A stretch of DNA of 64,000 nt from Owenia fusiformis (taxonomy: Eukaryota; Annelida; Polychaeta; Sabellida; Oweniidae), in assembly GCA_903813345.2 (NCBI GenBank), contig CAIIXF020000005.1:6629375-6693374 (forward strand), in the 5' to 3' direction. The position numbers and the translations under genes were made by a program. Under the pieces are notes generated by a model, which did no database searches, was not told the DNA's origin, and saw only the letters and a program-made list of their open reading frames with translations. Below, piece by piece: positions 1 to 13,007 of this stretch; position 1 is the first letter of the stretch; each line of letters opens with the position of its first letter.

Positions 1-1716
1 ATATTTGTACAATAAAGTCACCTTGTTTCTATGACAACAGAACAATGAGTTTTATCATTTTTTAATTACTATATATTACATACAGCAAACTGTATATCAA
101 GCAATATACAGTAACCTATATTCCTTTTCAATTTTAATAAAACAAAACAAAATATATAAAAGTTCTGTACTCACAATTGATGTATTCCTACTTTCTGCGA
201 TAAATACTGAAGCAAGGTATCTCTTTATTATAATCCTAATTAAATTTTAAACACTGTCTCATTTTACGATAGAGTAGCAATGTCGAACATGTCTTCCAAG
301 TGTTATTGCTGGCAATCTTGTTTTCACTCAATTTTAGAGGGAAGTTGAATGAAATGTTTGGATAGGTATTTCTATAACTTCAGATCGTGTTTGCACCTGA
401 ATAACGAGCATTGATAAATGTATTGTGAACTTTCTATGTTGCGATTTGTTTAACCTTTGTAGGGCCCAGCTATCTCTCTTCATTGATTGGCTACTGCATC
501 GTTCACAATCTGTTTATTGATAGAAAAGACAACACAGCTCTGAAACTTGAAACAGTTATGCTTTAGTTAATAATCAAATCAGGATAAACTTAAGCAATTT
601 TGTAAATCCAGCAAGGATTTGGGTAAGCCATGTATATGAAGGCTGGGTCAACATGAAATACTAGTAGATTGCATTATGGAACATGTAAGAAGTAAAACAA
701 ATATATGCCTATTGTGAGCTCTTAAGTGCTGGACAATTGGCTCTTTGAGAGTTCCAAAAGCAACATTACCTAACTGAGCGGTGGTCTCCATATACCACTA
801 AAGTAGACCATTTGCTGTAAGGGGTGATCTCAAGTTGGGGCATTTCTCTCAAACCAAGGGTCTCATTTTGACTATTCGTTCCCTTGATATCACACATTAC
901 TGTGCAGATAACCATAAATGTTACTTGAAATTGTTGTCAAATTATAGTCAGACTTAAAATAAATTGATTTGTTATCAGGCCAAATTTGTTCTCATTTGAA
1001 ATATCCATGCTTTTGTTAACTTGATAAGGGAATGATTATTTAGGGTCACCAATTTCATTTGATGACTTTGTAGGGTCAATCTACAGCTTAAAACAATCCC
1101 ATCCAACTTTTTTAATCAAGAAATCAATTTTACCTTACATGATTGAAAAATTTTCAAATTCATTCTTGAGGAAGGCTAAATGCACTTTTATATTACTGTA
1201 TAGTTATTTACCCCAGTATAGAATAACTGGCAGATGTTTATTAAGATGTTTTAAATAATGTTTTGAGCACTTCCATTATATAAAAACACTAAATGTCTTA
1301 GATAGATGAACTAGTACTCATTTGTAAAGCACGAAAGTTAATTATGAGCAGAAAATTTTTTTTCAGGGAAACAATGCAGTTCTAAAGGGGATAAAAAAAG
1401 TGTAACACTTATGACACAATCCCTAATATTTCCCCAATCGAATTGTTTACCCTCTCTTTCTCTTGGTTTACCTTCAACATTGCTTGGGTAAGATTTATTG
1501 TCAATATTGTTGAGTAGCCTATTCTTGCCTCAGCTTCTGTGGCATTGTTAGAGGACCAACCCCTTAGTCTAGTCCATGTTGCCCTCTCCCTTGGCCCTCA
1601 TCTTCCCAATGCAGGAGTTCAGACATTGTCCACTATACGTTTTCCTTCATAGTTGATGATGCGTTGACCCCCTTTGTTTGAATGATGCTTGCCCCTTAGA
1701 CTACAATCAAATTCCG
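1..1716. other. AT-rich stretch with no gene recognised
   Basis: I see no open frame with family resemblance, no convincing splice-flanked exon and no clear repeat here. It could be intergenic or an intron of a gene lying to the left of the window. Confidence 0.5.
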
Positions 1717-1868
1717 TTTTTATGTCACCACCAGAAGTGGTCACATATTATATTGTTATAGTCTCCAACTTTTTTGTGGACTGTGTTCGGCAGTCGGTGT
1801 TCAGCAGTTGGTGTTTGGTGTCTGTAACAAATGGCAGGTGGTGACATTTTGTATGTTAATGTCTTGTG
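1717..1868 (+). repeat. GTCACCACC-family dispersed repeat, copy A
   Basis: The copy begins with a short hairpin of the type GTCACCACCA...TGGTGAC followed by CATATTGTTATAGTCTCC. It then has runs of 'gttcggc/gttggtg' and ends TCTGTAACAAATGGCAGGTGGTGACATTTTG. The same order recurs near 3.7, 5.9, 8.7, 30.6-32.6 and 53.8 kb, with weaker relatives near 45.5, 51.0 and 60.0 kb. It has no coding capacity and is likely a non-autonomous mobile element of unassigned class. Confidence 0.7.
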
Positions 1869-2127
1869 ATGTAAAATACCAAGAAGTAGTACTGTATCAT
1901 TGTTATAACCACCATTTTTGTAACTAATCTGTAACAAATTGTTACATTTACCATTTACAATAAAGTATAAGTTGGTCATATTTTTTCATGTTAATACCTT
2001 ATTATCATATATTTCTTATAATGTTTTCTATGTTATATGTTATGGTATAATGGTAGGTGCATATTGTTATTTTACCTTGATTTTTTCACTATGTATATGC
2101 TTAAAATGATTTTTATGCTATATTCAC

Positions 2128-2700
2128 CATTATATGTTCACCTTGAACTGTTCATTTTGATCTGTTTACCAGTAGATCTATCCATCATAATATGTACACA
2201 TTGATATGGTCACTTATAATCTGTTCAATATGACATACTTACGTAGATCTGTTTACCGGAATCTGTTTACCATTATCTGTTTGCTTTAAAATGTTCATTT
2301 TGATCTGCTTACAAGGGCCTGTTTATGTAGATCCACTCATCATAATATGTACATATTAGTATGGTCACTTATAATCTGTTCATCATGACCTGCTTTTGTA
2401 GATCTGTTTACCATTACTGTTAATTAACATTTTCAGTTCACTTTCAACTGTTCATTTTGATCTGTTTACCAGTAGATCCACCCATCATAATATGTACACA
2501 TTGATATGGTCACTTATAATCTGTTCACTATGACATACTTACGTATATCTGTTTACCAGAATCTGTTTACCATTATCTGTTTAATTGGGGCTGTTTATGC
2601 TGATTTGTCTATCATAATCTGTTCGCAATAATCTGTTCACTATGACCTGTCTATATAGAACTATTTACTGGGATCTAATTTCTGATCAACTAAAAGTGTT
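2128..2700 (+). repeat. Tandem array, ~300-bp period, built on an ATCTGTTTACC motif
   Basis: Blocks at about 2143-2290 and 2443-2582 are nearly identical (a TGTTCATTTTGATCTGTTTA core followed by CATCATAATATGTACA and GGTCACTTATAATCTGTTCA). A related half-unit lies between them. The shorter motif ATCTGTTTACCA recurs inside each block, so the array has at least two levels of repetition. Confidence 0.8.
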
Positions 2701-2710
2701 CAGATCGAAA

Positions 2711-3450
2711 TCTGTTCATATTGAGAGTTTCACAAATTTGATGTTTCAAAAATATGACATTGAATATGCATGTTATTTTTTTATTTACAGATCTAATGAG
2801 AGAATGACGTGTATGTGTAGCATTGGACATAGGGACATCAATCAATACCTACGATGAATACTAGTATGTAGATGGTCCATTGATGAATGGATTAAATGAA
2901 CAAATAAGGTAACATTTAAGAAGGGTCAGCATTTTCATATTTGCTGATGGATAAAATTCGAATTTTTCCTCAAGCTCATATGAACCAGTAAAATGGCCAG
3001 TTGATTGTATTATTATTGAACCAACCTAGCTTCATTCATTGCTGTTAGTGTTGATGTCTATATTAGAACATCTAGTGCTCACATGACCTTTGTTTTCAAG
3101 ACTCAATTTATTTCACGAATTGTTTTGATATGATATCTTAAAATAATTATCTTAAGAAGGTCTGCTATCATAACATTTTGTTTATTAAAGCATTAGTATC
3201 TTATTGTCTTAAGATACAATTGTCTGTCAGTTATCTTCTATATATGGAACTGACATGTCAAGGGGGTAATTTATCATGTCTAAATATGAACATTGACATT
3301 TTTTATTTGTTCATTGTTATGATATATTGGTTAGGGTTTTAATCTTGGTTGATACTTTTCTATTAAGGTGGTTGGGTGGGGTTATTCTCACTGTGCATGG
3401 CAGAAGGATAGAGATGGAGGTGTGGCTCATCACGTTGGGATGGGCTCATC
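2711..3450. other. No gene recognised
   Basis: AT-rich sequence with no recognisable coding or repeat structure apart from the decaying edge of the upstream tandem array. Confidence 0.4.
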
Positions 3451-3655
3451 ATATCAGGCCCGTAACTAGGAGGGTTCGATGGGTTCAAACCCCCCCTGGC
3501 CAAAATATCTTTCAAAATCATGCAGTCTTCACCATTCTTAGCACTTTTTAAGTGATTTTTGCCATTTTTGGACAAATTTGTCACAAGTGAACCCCCACTG
3601 GAATCTTTCAAAAAGTGAACCCCCCCTTGGCAAATCCTGGCTACGTGCCTGATAT
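3451..3655. mobile_element. Short MITE-like element with ATATCAGGC inverted ends
   Basis: It begins ATATCAGGCCCGTA and ends TACGTGCCTGATAT, forming imperfect inverted ends about 205 bp apart. Poly-C stretches (AACCCCCCCTGGCC, GAACCCCCCCTTGGC) sit just inside each end. This is typical of small non-autonomous DNA elements; no transposase is encoded. Confidence 0.65.
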
Positions 3656-3687
3656 ACTATTAATTCTGTGGGATTCTTCTGCTAATT

Positions 3688-3832
3688 GGTGGTGACATAC
3701 TCTTAGAGCCACCATCTTTGTGTCTGGCAGTTCAGCGGTAGGGGTTACCAGTTGGCATCAGAGTCTGTAACAATACATTACACTTGTGTAATAATTTGCG
3801 ATAAATTGCCAGGTGTCATGTCAATGTCTTAT
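3688..3832 (+). repeat. GTCACCACC-family repeat, diverged copy
   Basis: The order GGTGGTGACATA, AGCCACCATCTTTGTG, GGCAGTTC, TCTGTAACAA, then TGCCAGGTGTCATGTCAATGTCTTA parallels the copy at 1717-1868, with the left hairpin lost. Confidence 0.5.
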
Positions 3833-5359
3833 ATTTAAATATTATGCCAGTGTACCCATAGTCATGTATTTGCCCATTATTATATATTTTCAGGAATGTG
3901 TCGGAAACATATGTGACTAGAATATGGAGCCTCTACAATTGCAGAGACCTGAATCGCAATCCTGACATACAAGAATATACAGAGACATTCGAAACGAATA
4001 AGCTTCATCAGCTAGTGATTGACCCTCTGACTTTATCAGTTTCAATAATTAAAAGCTTTCAGAGAATGCTTTTTATTGGGAGTTGTAATGGAAAATGAAT
4101 GTTACATACTTGTTAGTGGAAAACATCAGGGTTATGAGTTTTATTTGGCATATTCTAATTACATGTAAATTAGCCTAGTTCTGCTTTTATAAATGTCCAT
4201 TTCATTTTTAAAAGAAGTCCTGAACTTTCAAAAAGCACTTAATTTTAAAAATTGACCCATATCATAAAAGGAGTTTCTAAGACTCCTCCTTTGCAAATCG
4301 GTACCAGTTGTCTGATATGTTACGTTTTTAGGCTTTCATGTCATGACCTACATTACTTCAAGTATCCCAATTGCTATGACCGAGTTTTTGGCTTTTCATC
4401 CTGCAACACACATTGCTATGAAATATGATCTAATTTATTACTTTTTTAAAAATAAGGTTGAGAGTGAACTCACATGTCAGCGGACACAGTTAGATTTTAT
4501 TTCTTATTGTTTAAAAGCATCAAGTGAAAATAACCTAATTGGTATGATTCAGAAATCCTGAGTAAACATCTTTCAAAGTCTCATTCAATTACGATCATTT
4601 AGTATCTCCATTCATGATTATTGAATGGTTTATAGAATAAAACTAATCACTTTCATTTTTTTAAATTCTCATAAAAATGTTATCAAATGATGAGCCTTAA
4701 AGCTTTACAGCTTGAGGCAGTTTTTATACAAATTACTTTTTTCTTTTCTTGAAACAGAATAATAGTTTTTTGACAGAGCCACAGAATTAAAATAACATTT
4801 AGAGTTATCACGCTATCCTTAATTTAAAATCTATGTTAAATACATCTACAGCATTTTGTAAAAAGAACAAAAATTCAAAAAATACATTCTAAGACACAGC
4901 TTAGATTTTTGAGTGACAATCAATTTGATGAATTTAACAAAATTGGATCTGTACAAAGAGTATCTAAGAATGTTGAGATAGGCTTTGAATGTCTGTTTGC
5001 ATTTTTTAATGTTAGGTGTTACTCCAAAGGCATTTGCTTCCATTATTAAGGATTTAAGCCCTGATCAGTGGACTGAACATTCCTTAAAAAGGTGTTTCAA
5101 CAATTGTTTAGGAAACAATGCCTGGGTGGAATGAATCAGCCAAAATGCATTGAGTCTTGGGCTTAAATTCTTTTCACACATTGCAAAATATTTTCAAAGT
5201 ATCAATTTCAATCTATAGAGTCAGGTTGTCACTTTGATAACCATTCAACAAATGACCTTGGATGGATTGTTGGTCATATAGTGCAATATGAAATAGTGTG
5301 TTTGGATTGGCTGGAATCGGACACACCTTGCCAAGCTATGTGTGAAAGAATACATGAGT
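3833..5359. other. No gene recognised
   Basis: AT-rich DNA with only short random frames. No splice-bounded exon or repeat is recognisable. Confidence 0.4.
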
Positions 5360-5455
5360 TATGCATGCAGAGTCTAGTCATTAACTACCAAAGACAGAGA
5401 CGAAGCTCTCTTTTAGAAGCGAAGTTGAACAAATACAAAGGGTATGTGGGAGAGG
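5360..5455 (+). repeat. Dispersed GCAGAGTCTAGT repeat, copy 1
   Basis: The sequence matches, in order, parts of copies at about 20327-20407 and 36352-36710: GCAGAGTCTAGT, AACTACC, ACGAAGCTCTCTTTTAGAAG and ACAAAGGGTA. The full-length form appears to be the 36.4-kb copy; this one lacks its middle. Confidence 0.65.
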
Positions 5456-5884
5456 CTGATGTTTATTAACCTTATTTTGCACTTGGTCTAGTCAACATTT
5501 TTGAGAATGCCCAATGTCCAGTTATGTTATAAAAAAACTTTGAACCTGGCCTACCCTAAGATCTGATCATATAAAGAATACCCATTTCAAATTATGTTAC
5601 TTGGCAACCATGCAGGCTCATCACCTATGTGTCAATGTGACATGGGAAATGTATTAAATTCGAGCACATTGTTTTTAATAATTTAAAATGTTGATCTATG
5701 TCCTTGTATTTTGAACATATCTGTCCTTAGCTGAGATTATCCCAAACAAATGTTATAAATATACCTGACATGCAGCAGCGACTGAATTGTCGACAAATTC
5801 ACATTCGGGATTTTAGTAAAACTAAGATGAATAAATTACAGATTGAGCACATTCTTCAACATTCATTTCAAACAACAGTGCAGT

Positions 5885-6006
5885 TTTTATGTCACCGTCA
5901 CCACCAAAAATGGTGACATGTTGTTGTGGTCTCCATGGTTGCCATCAGGTGGTCAGCATTTGGCGTCTGTAACAAATAGCAGGTGGTGACATTTTGCATG
6001 TTAATG
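5885..6006 (+). repeat. GTCACCACC-family repeat, copy B
   Basis: It contains GTCACCGTCACCACC, a TGGTGACATGTTG hairpin partner, GGCGTCTGTAACAAATAGCA and GGTGGTGACATTTTGCATGT, in the family order. Confidence 0.7.
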
Positions 6007-6446
6007 GATTGATTTTCTCTTACTTAAACAATGATTCTTGTTTGCATGTTTGAACAATGTTGAAAGGGGTGCTTTTGTCTTTAGATCTATTGTATTTTTT
6101 ATAGTACATATTCATTATTATAAGTAATTAAAAGTATGCGCATTATTAATAGTGAGCAAAAGTTGAACCATAACTTACGTTTATAGCTACCCCAGGATGA
6201 CATGTAGCTACATCTACATGTATGTATAAGCAAAAGTGAACTGGAATTGTTGTTTCTATAAGCAAATAATTTGTGTAGAAACTTATTTTGTAGAAATAAA
6301 AGCACCATAGATCAATTTGAATTTTTGATATTTTATAAATAAATAGATGTATATTAATGAAAAAGTAATAAAATGATTTGAGTGTTGTTCTAACAGTGAA
6401 TTGATGTAGTTTGAAGCTGTATAACATTACTTCAGATATAACAGTG

Positions 6447-7275
6447 ACATGCACTGACGGAGTCAGCCCCCCCCCTTGGATGGGCCCAGAAATGTAATTT
6501 TTTGCTTTCAAAAAATGGGCCTCAAAGGCCCATGTGCAGTATGGCAAGTGATTTTAGACAGTCATATCTTTCACCATGAGTACTTTCTGGCCATAAAAAC
6601 AATGGTTTTTATTAAAACAATATGTTTTCTTTCAAGTGAAGTCCCCATGATAGTAAAATACCAATCCAACTCTCTGAAAAATTATGAATTAGGGCCCCAC
6701 CCTGGCACTTTTTAAAAAATGTTAGGCTTATTTTCTAAAAAGAGGATCTTGCTTTCTAAATTTAAACATATCGAAAGTTTCTTCTACACTATATGAACAA
6801 TTTCTGAAAAGGGGATCATGCTCATGCTATCCATTGTTTTCAGCAACATTTTGGTCATTGAAAATTGATATCTTCAAAACTAGACTTTCAATACCATTAT
6901 ATTTATGAAGATGTTTTAGACCCCTTGTTGAATAATCTTTTCAAGCAATAAAAATCAGAAAAAGGAGATCCTCTTTTGAGTAAAAAGATTCAATATTTTG
7001 AAAAAAATGTTTACATGGGGTCCTTATTCATAATTTTTCTAATGGTTCGATTGATATTTTTATCATCATGGGGACTTCACTTACATATTGTTTTAATAAG
7101 AACCACTGTATTTATGCCCAGAAAGTACTCATGGTGAAAGATATGACCATCTAAAATAACTTGCCATACTGCACGTGGTCTTTTTCTAAATCAGGGCCAA
7201 ATTTTTGAATTTAGGGGCCCAAAAACACAATTCGCCCTCCCTTTGTTGCTCTCTGGATACGCCAGTGACGTATGA
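6447..7275. mobile_element. Foldback MITE with ~230-250-bp inverted arms
   Basis: The left arm (about 6450-6700) and right arm (about 7020-7275) are imperfect reverse complements over most of their length. Examples are GCAGTATGGCAAGT against its complement near 7157-7172, and CACCATGAGTACTTTCTGG against its complement near 7118-7136. Outer ends carry a poly-C tract (left) and a GGATACGCCAGTGACGT end (right). The centre is AT-rich without a transposase. Short frames inside are by-products of the repeat. Confidence 0.8.
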
Positions 7276-8704
7276 CCAAAAATATAAAACAGATAAAATT
7301 GCCCATGTATACAGGATGATTAGTCAGGAAAGGACCCTAATTGACTTAAAAAACGTTGCAACAAGTATATATGAGGTAGTATGTATGCAAACATTTATAA
7401 GAAACAAACGGTTTGAACATAACAGAACAGTTTTATATTCTCTTATAAAGATGGCATGCATGCGCAGGTAGCAACGTTAATTTTTGTGTGTTCTAAAGAT
7501 GGCAGTCTAAAACGAACTTCATGAAAATCAGACGAGTATTGGAAGTCAATTCCATAGCTCTTATACAATACAATGGGAAAACATTAAAAGATTCGGATTA
7601 AAGGGACAAAGTGAGTAAATGAAGTCTCACTTTTGATCTTCATAGTATTTCCAATGGATTAATAAGTACCCAGTCTTTCATTTGACGCCAAAAACAGCTC
7701 AAACAGACCACATCAGAGTTGACACTAGATCATGAAAAAATATGTTTGATCTATCAATTCATATATGTCAAGTTTTTAGCAATGCCATAGAAAGATGGCA
7801 TTGTTGTTTGCATTAATTATCCATTTATTTTTGATAGGATTTTCAACCATGCGCCATCTTTAAATCCAAGAGTTATTTAAAGACATACTTTTTGTGAAAA
7901 GTGGTAATTCACTTCTTTTGATCTCTGAACTTCAAATGCTGTTTTCTATGCGAGTAATTTTTTTTTCGCTTCAGTATTGACCCAAATTAAAGTTTTTATC
8001 ATATTTGATTGACTGTGTGAGTGACATGTCTCAAATGATATTTTGTCCTTTTTCCTTCAAAAATAGGCGCATTGTCTGATTAATTATGAAAAAACAAGGA
8101 GTTTCGCCATCTATGTGTTTTATTACTTTTTATCTCATGATTTTCTGATTTGGTATATTTGTATTGTACTTGTAAGAACTTGGTGAAGATTCATTATGAA
8201 ACAAAACTCAAATATTTTCCATACACAATCCTACTCCTTATCGAATCCTGCGACCACTTTAATAGATTGTAGTGGGGGTCGTAGGATGCGATAACCCTAC
8301 TCCGAGGACGTTCAATCAGAGACATATAAAACAGAATATGTCTCTGGCTCAATCAAATGGACGGCGGGGAAAGGCATGGGCTTATCACCCTCCCTGGCTG
8401 TGACAATCAATTCAGTCCTCGAAAAATTAGTGACGAAAATGCTAATTTAATTGTTTTAAAGCCTACATTCACTTAATACTCGTAGTATACATTTAATTCG
8501 CTATTACAGAGTATTCCTCCAGGAGTGCGAATGGTTTACAAAACCCCTAGTATCGAAGAAAACTACTTGAATTCTAACACAGTGCTGCCGAAATAATTAA
8601 AGTACACCCACCGATGAACAATCTACGACCTACCACGACTTGTGAGTATCATTGAATAACCTACCACCACTGCATAACACAGCTAACATGTTATGTCAAC
8701 ACTA
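7276..8704. other. No gene recognised; short hairpin near 8.23-8.30 kb
   Basis: No exon is recognised. Sequences near 8229-8262 and 8273-8302 (CCTACTCC...TGCGACCAC and its approximate complement GTCGTAGGATGCGATAA) form an imperfect hairpin. Several AAGATGGC/GCCATCTT words occur between 7450 and 8110. Confidence 0.4.
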
Positions 8705-8835
8705 TAGTGACAAGTGATGAATTGTTATAGTTTCCAACTTTTTTGTGGCGACTGTTGGTGTTCGGCGTTCGGCGGTTAGTGCTTGTTCTCTGTACAAATT
8801 GGAGGTCGTGGCATTTTGCATCTTGCATATTAATT
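8705..8835 (+). repeat. GTCACCACC-family repeat, copy C (diverged)
   Basis: GTGACAAGTGATGAATTGTT, GTTTCCAACTTTTTTGTGG, repeated 'gttcggcg' words and the end GGAGGTCGTGGCATTTTGCA follow the family order. Confidence 0.55.
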
Positions 8836-10614
8836 CAAATCATGCACCGGATACGGACAAATGAATAACATGCTTATGCGGAATTAATTTCGGTGAGGTA
8901 TGTCTCTGCTGCAGGCAACATTTGTAATTAAATTTGCGCTTCCACGGCATCAATTTCCGGATTCCATTAATTGTAAATAAGAATTGACTTTCCAAAAAAT
9001 GTATACAACATTTTGATATCTCAACATTTTCTAGCGAGTACACACTAGAGCTCCTACAATGTTTAAACCATTCATGGGACGATCCATTTATTTTGATAAA
9101 AATAAAAGATCTCATTTCTTGTTTCTTATCATGGATCATTGACGTAATTTATTTAAAATGTCATGTCCAGTTTGTTTACCCCCCCCCCACCCACCCATTG
9201 AACCAAACTAGCTCTCGAACCCTCATATCTAATACAAAATGGTTGTAACTCCGTCTTATCCGTTCGCTCACAGTTCAGGCCCGTTCGGCAAAATTATTCA
9301 AGAATACTACTTAGAAAATTAGTTATGCTGTCCTTCAAGATAGGGCATCACTGTGCAATATCTTTGACCAAGGATGTTGTTTTACGTGACCGCAGCTTTG
9401 GTAATTTGTTCATCCAATCTTTTTGTGCCTAATCCCCATCTTGGATTATCAAGGTATGAAGTTATCATGATTGAAAATCAAACTTGTAAGCGAGTATGCC
9501 TACCCCCCCCCTCCCCCCTATTACACCAAACTAGTTCTCAACCGTTCGTTCAAGTCCTACAAAAAACTCGTTAAAGTAGGGTAATAGTTAGAGCGCCCCC
9601 AGGCATTTAAGAGAGTCGCCCGGGGAAAGTTTGTAGTTGTGCGTCCCTAGTACGATGAAAGAAATTCATAAGGATAAAAAAATTAAAGCTTACTGATTAA
9701 TTTCTTAATTTAATTAAGGTAATGGAAAATAGATTACCATGTTTCCAATATTTTTAAGGTAGTGGATCATAGCATGCAAAGTTTTATATTCCAGTTTGGT
9801 CATTTTTAATTAAGGATTCGTTAGTTCGATGTAGGGTTCATTTAGCTTTGCTTTTTGGACCAAACCTACCATAGACAATGTGGCATTTCACTCGTATTGT
9901 GGCATACTTATGCTAAAACTGAAAAAGATCATTGACGATATATTCTTGACACAAGCAATAATTATATAACTTTGAATACAGTATTGTTTTTATATGAGAC
10001 AGTTTCAGTCCATAACATACATAAACATATCATTTGTCAACGTTCATCGCAAAGACCACCACAATAGTCCAATGCTCTCCCATCACACCGTGCTGCTTAC
10101 CATGGTGCGACCTGAACGGACTGCGAATGAGATGGAAGTATTGAAAACTGTTTATGAACGTAGTTGCTATTTTAGACATATTTCCCGACCACAGCCAGAT
10201 TTAGCCCGTTTTACGACATTTTTGTATTTTGAAGGGCTGGAAAGAACGCTGAGAACGTATTTGGTGTGATTAAAACACAATTATTCACGAGGAAAGTGAA
10301 GTCACTTCTGGCTAAATCCAGTGTCTCATAAATGTTGTTATACTTCTTCCCATTGGCTGATTTTAGAACCAATAGCTGGAATATCCTGTATTCAAACCTA
10401 CATTCATTTTGTAGTATATATATCATGTAAGTATGATCCGTCATAATTAAATGAGAATCGGCACACTCGATACCTTTCGATTTTGCGCTATTTGCAATGC
10501 CTAGAAATAACGTGATACACCATGGACAGAGCAATGATGCAGATATATTATATTAAGCAACCAGTAAAGAACGGTAAGTCAAAAAGTTTTCTTATTTTCA
10601 ATAATATATATCCC
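8836..10614. other. No gene recognised; poly-C tracts
   Basis: Two poly-C tracts (about 9179-9198 and 9503-9518) are each followed by ACCAAACTAG. They look like weakly related repeat fragments. No coding exon is seen. Confidence 0.4.
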
Positions 10615-11467
10615 AAAGGATTGGTATCGATATGGAGAACTGAATTCAACAATGTTTTCTCTTAAACCGATTATTGAAAACATTCTGTAAAAAACATGGT
10701 CCTCATGTAATGTTGACTGATTGACAACAACTTAATGCGAAAATAATTTATATATATTTTATATAACTGTTTTTGTTTACATTTTTTGTTTTTTAGAACA
10801 ATTGTTTTTTGTTCCTTTTTACCGAAGCGTGTTTGAACAAAATAGCATATACAACATTTTCTTAGATTTCCCAATATTATAGTTGTAAAAAGGAAATTTT
10901 GGTTGATTTAACAAAAAGTATTCAAAACATTAAACAAAAACCCCCGAAATAGATAAAAACTTTATTTATTTATCTTAAGATATGACTCCCTTTTTCTTTT
11001 TCTTTTGTACCTTTTCTATTTCCAATAAACATTTATTAAAACTATTGTGTGATTTAATACACTTATTTTAAGTGTCATTGCATTTTCATTATTTTTCCAT
11101 CAAAACTGTATGTTATTGTAAAAATTGACTAAACTGAAATAAATATTATTATAGAGGTATAATTTATAATTACAATATTGAGAGACATGAACACGTTGCG
11201 TTTATGTCATTTTGTTCCAATGAGGATCGGATAGATGTTTCATTTCATTCCGAACATATGATACCAAGAACAAAAGAAGTGTCTGATGTGTTTTCTAAAA
11301 CAATGTAGAGAAAAGTATATATATCTATTTCAAATTATATTGTTATTTTAATTATATTTAAAAAAGGGCCATTAAATTGACAATGTGTTAAATGTTCAGA
11401 ATTTTTTGATGACTGGTTTAAGAGAAACGTGAGTTCAAAAAAATTACCATATTGATACCCATCCTTT
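10615..11467. mobile_element. Foldback element, TATCGATATGG family, copy 1
   Basis: It starts AAAGGATTGGTATCGATATGG and ends TTGATACCCATCCTTT. The arms share further inverted segments (TCTCTTAAACC with GGTTTAAGAGA; a GTTCCTTTTTACCG block with a related block in the right arm). A second copy at 23613-24323 has the same ends and arm content. AT-rich with no transposase, so non-autonomous. Confidence 0.75.
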
Positions 11468-11636
11468 GAGATCGAGAAATATCCTTATATCAAAGTCCAG
11501 TCAAGTTTCGCAAATTCATCAATAAAAATACAACTTGTACATCCTTATCAACTATTGCACAACGAGCCAAGTTGATACAAAAAACTTCAAACTTTACTTT
11601 ATTGTCATTCAATTTATCATTTCTATACATATAAAG

Positions 11637-11782
11637 TCGTTATTCACCAGGAGGGAATTGATATGGGGAATATAACAATGATGATATCAATATTTCTCGA
11701 GGGAACGCAGTGACAGAGGGAAATACATATTGATACCATCCAAGGGGATATTCCTCATATCATCCCAGCAGGTGAATAACGA
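11637..11782. mobile_element. Small palindromic MITE (~145 bp)
   Basis: TCGTTATTCACC at the left is answered by GGTGAATAACGA at the right. Inside, GATATGGGGAATAT pairs with ATATTCCTCATATC. The whole unit can fold back on itself. Confidence 0.75.
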
Positions 11783-12526
11783 CGACCTTATTCCATGAGC
11801 AATATCTACCTAAAATCCTCTGTTGAATGAGAGATAAAGTGAAGTTTTGAATAAATGAAAATTCTTGAAAAAGTTTAAAGATTCGGACTATTTTTTGTCC
11901 ATGGAGACGTATATCTTTTAGATCCATTCGTTTTCTAAAGTATGTGCAATGGTGATAAAGTCAATCGGACTCAGATATATTTAGCTAGCAATCAACCCGT
12001 CAACATACTTTATCAAAGATGTTAACCTCATTTTTACCAAAAAGCAATCATTTTTACGATTCTTTATGTTTCAATTAGTTCTTGAAAGGAAAAGTGAATT
12101 CCACTAAGATTAGTTTTCCCCATGTTAGCTTATTGAAAAAACTCATGCTATCCATTGGTTTCAGCTCATTTTGATCATCCAAATTAAGTATCTTTAAAGT
12201 CCCCTGGGGAATCCACTTTTCCTTTAAGGAAATGGAACATGTCTTAAAGTACATTTTAATCATGCATTCACAATTCTAATAAAAGATTGCATTTTTAGTG
12301 AAAATTAGGAAAACGTTTCTCTCGAAAAATTAACAGGGCTGAAACTTCCTTTACAAAAGGACATCGCTTTTCTTAGCATTATATTCAACTATCTGAAATA
12401 TATAGAAAAGTTACCCCTTGTGCATATGTTTATATTTTTCATATACTGTTGCAATGTGGTCCTTTGATTGCTTATTCTCTAGTTGTTTATGGAATTAAAA
12501 ATCTGACTGTTTGCCAGGGTACACCC
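11783..12526. other. No gene recognised; upstream region of the first channel gene
   Basis: AT-rich sequence without exons. A weak inverted pair (GAAAGGAAAAGTGAATTCC near 12086 and GGAATCCACTTTTCCTTT near 12209) may be a remnant MITE. Homology between the two channel loci begins just downstream, at about 12527. Confidence 0.4.
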
Positions 12527-13007
12527 GGGGGTACAACAATCTATAAATTGTGAGTTGTGATTGGCAATTTTATCTTGTATGAGAAAACAGAAATGTTTAT
12601 TTTTCTTCAGGAATGTAAATTCTAACCGGGAGGAAACAATTCAATTGATTGAAATATGGAGAGCTATTTATCTGAAGATAGAATGCCATCTATTCTAAAA
12701 CTATTTAAATCAGTTATGAGTGGAAAACATGATACGCTGGTGGAGCCTGATCAACTCTGCTTGGGGTAACTCCTAGTCATATCTGCTTCAGTTTAATCCC
12801 CGAAAGCAGGAGGAGTGAGACTGCTGATGAAGCATATCAGTAGCCAGCACTGTTAGAGCATCTAAGATGTTTTAAACAACCACGTAGGATCGATGGTATC
12901 CATTTTACGACAGTTTAAATCAATTATTGAGGAAAACCATAATACACGTCGGAGAGTATCCATTTTACGACAATTTAAACCAATTATTGAGGGGAAACCC
13001 ATAATAC
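12527..13007 (+). promoter_or_regulatory. 5' flank/UTR of channel gene 1, with putative 3' splice site and ~60-bp tandem repeats
   Basis: This block is duplicated upstream of gene 2 (17521-17921). Both copies keep a pyrimidine-rich acceptor-like ...TTCAG|GAATG (ending at 12610 here), suggesting a 5'-UTR exon from about 12611; the donor side is not identified. A unit of ~60 bp (CATTTTACGACA...CAATTATTGAGG...AATACACG) is repeated just before and across the start codon, with a decayed unit near 12690. Confidence 0.55.

Noticed and set aside
3470-3500. GGTTCGAT/GGGTTCAAACCC considered as a tRNA B-box/T-arm
   Set aside because: No matching acceptor stem, anticodon arm or A-box around it; part of a MITE end.
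6146-6547. 133-codon minus-strand frame
   Set aside because: Runs into a poly-C MITE end, with no splice signals or recognisable domain.
9994-10534. Overlapping frames on both strands (91 and 107 codons)
   Set aside because: No family resemblance, no splice support, composition like surrounding non-coding DNA.
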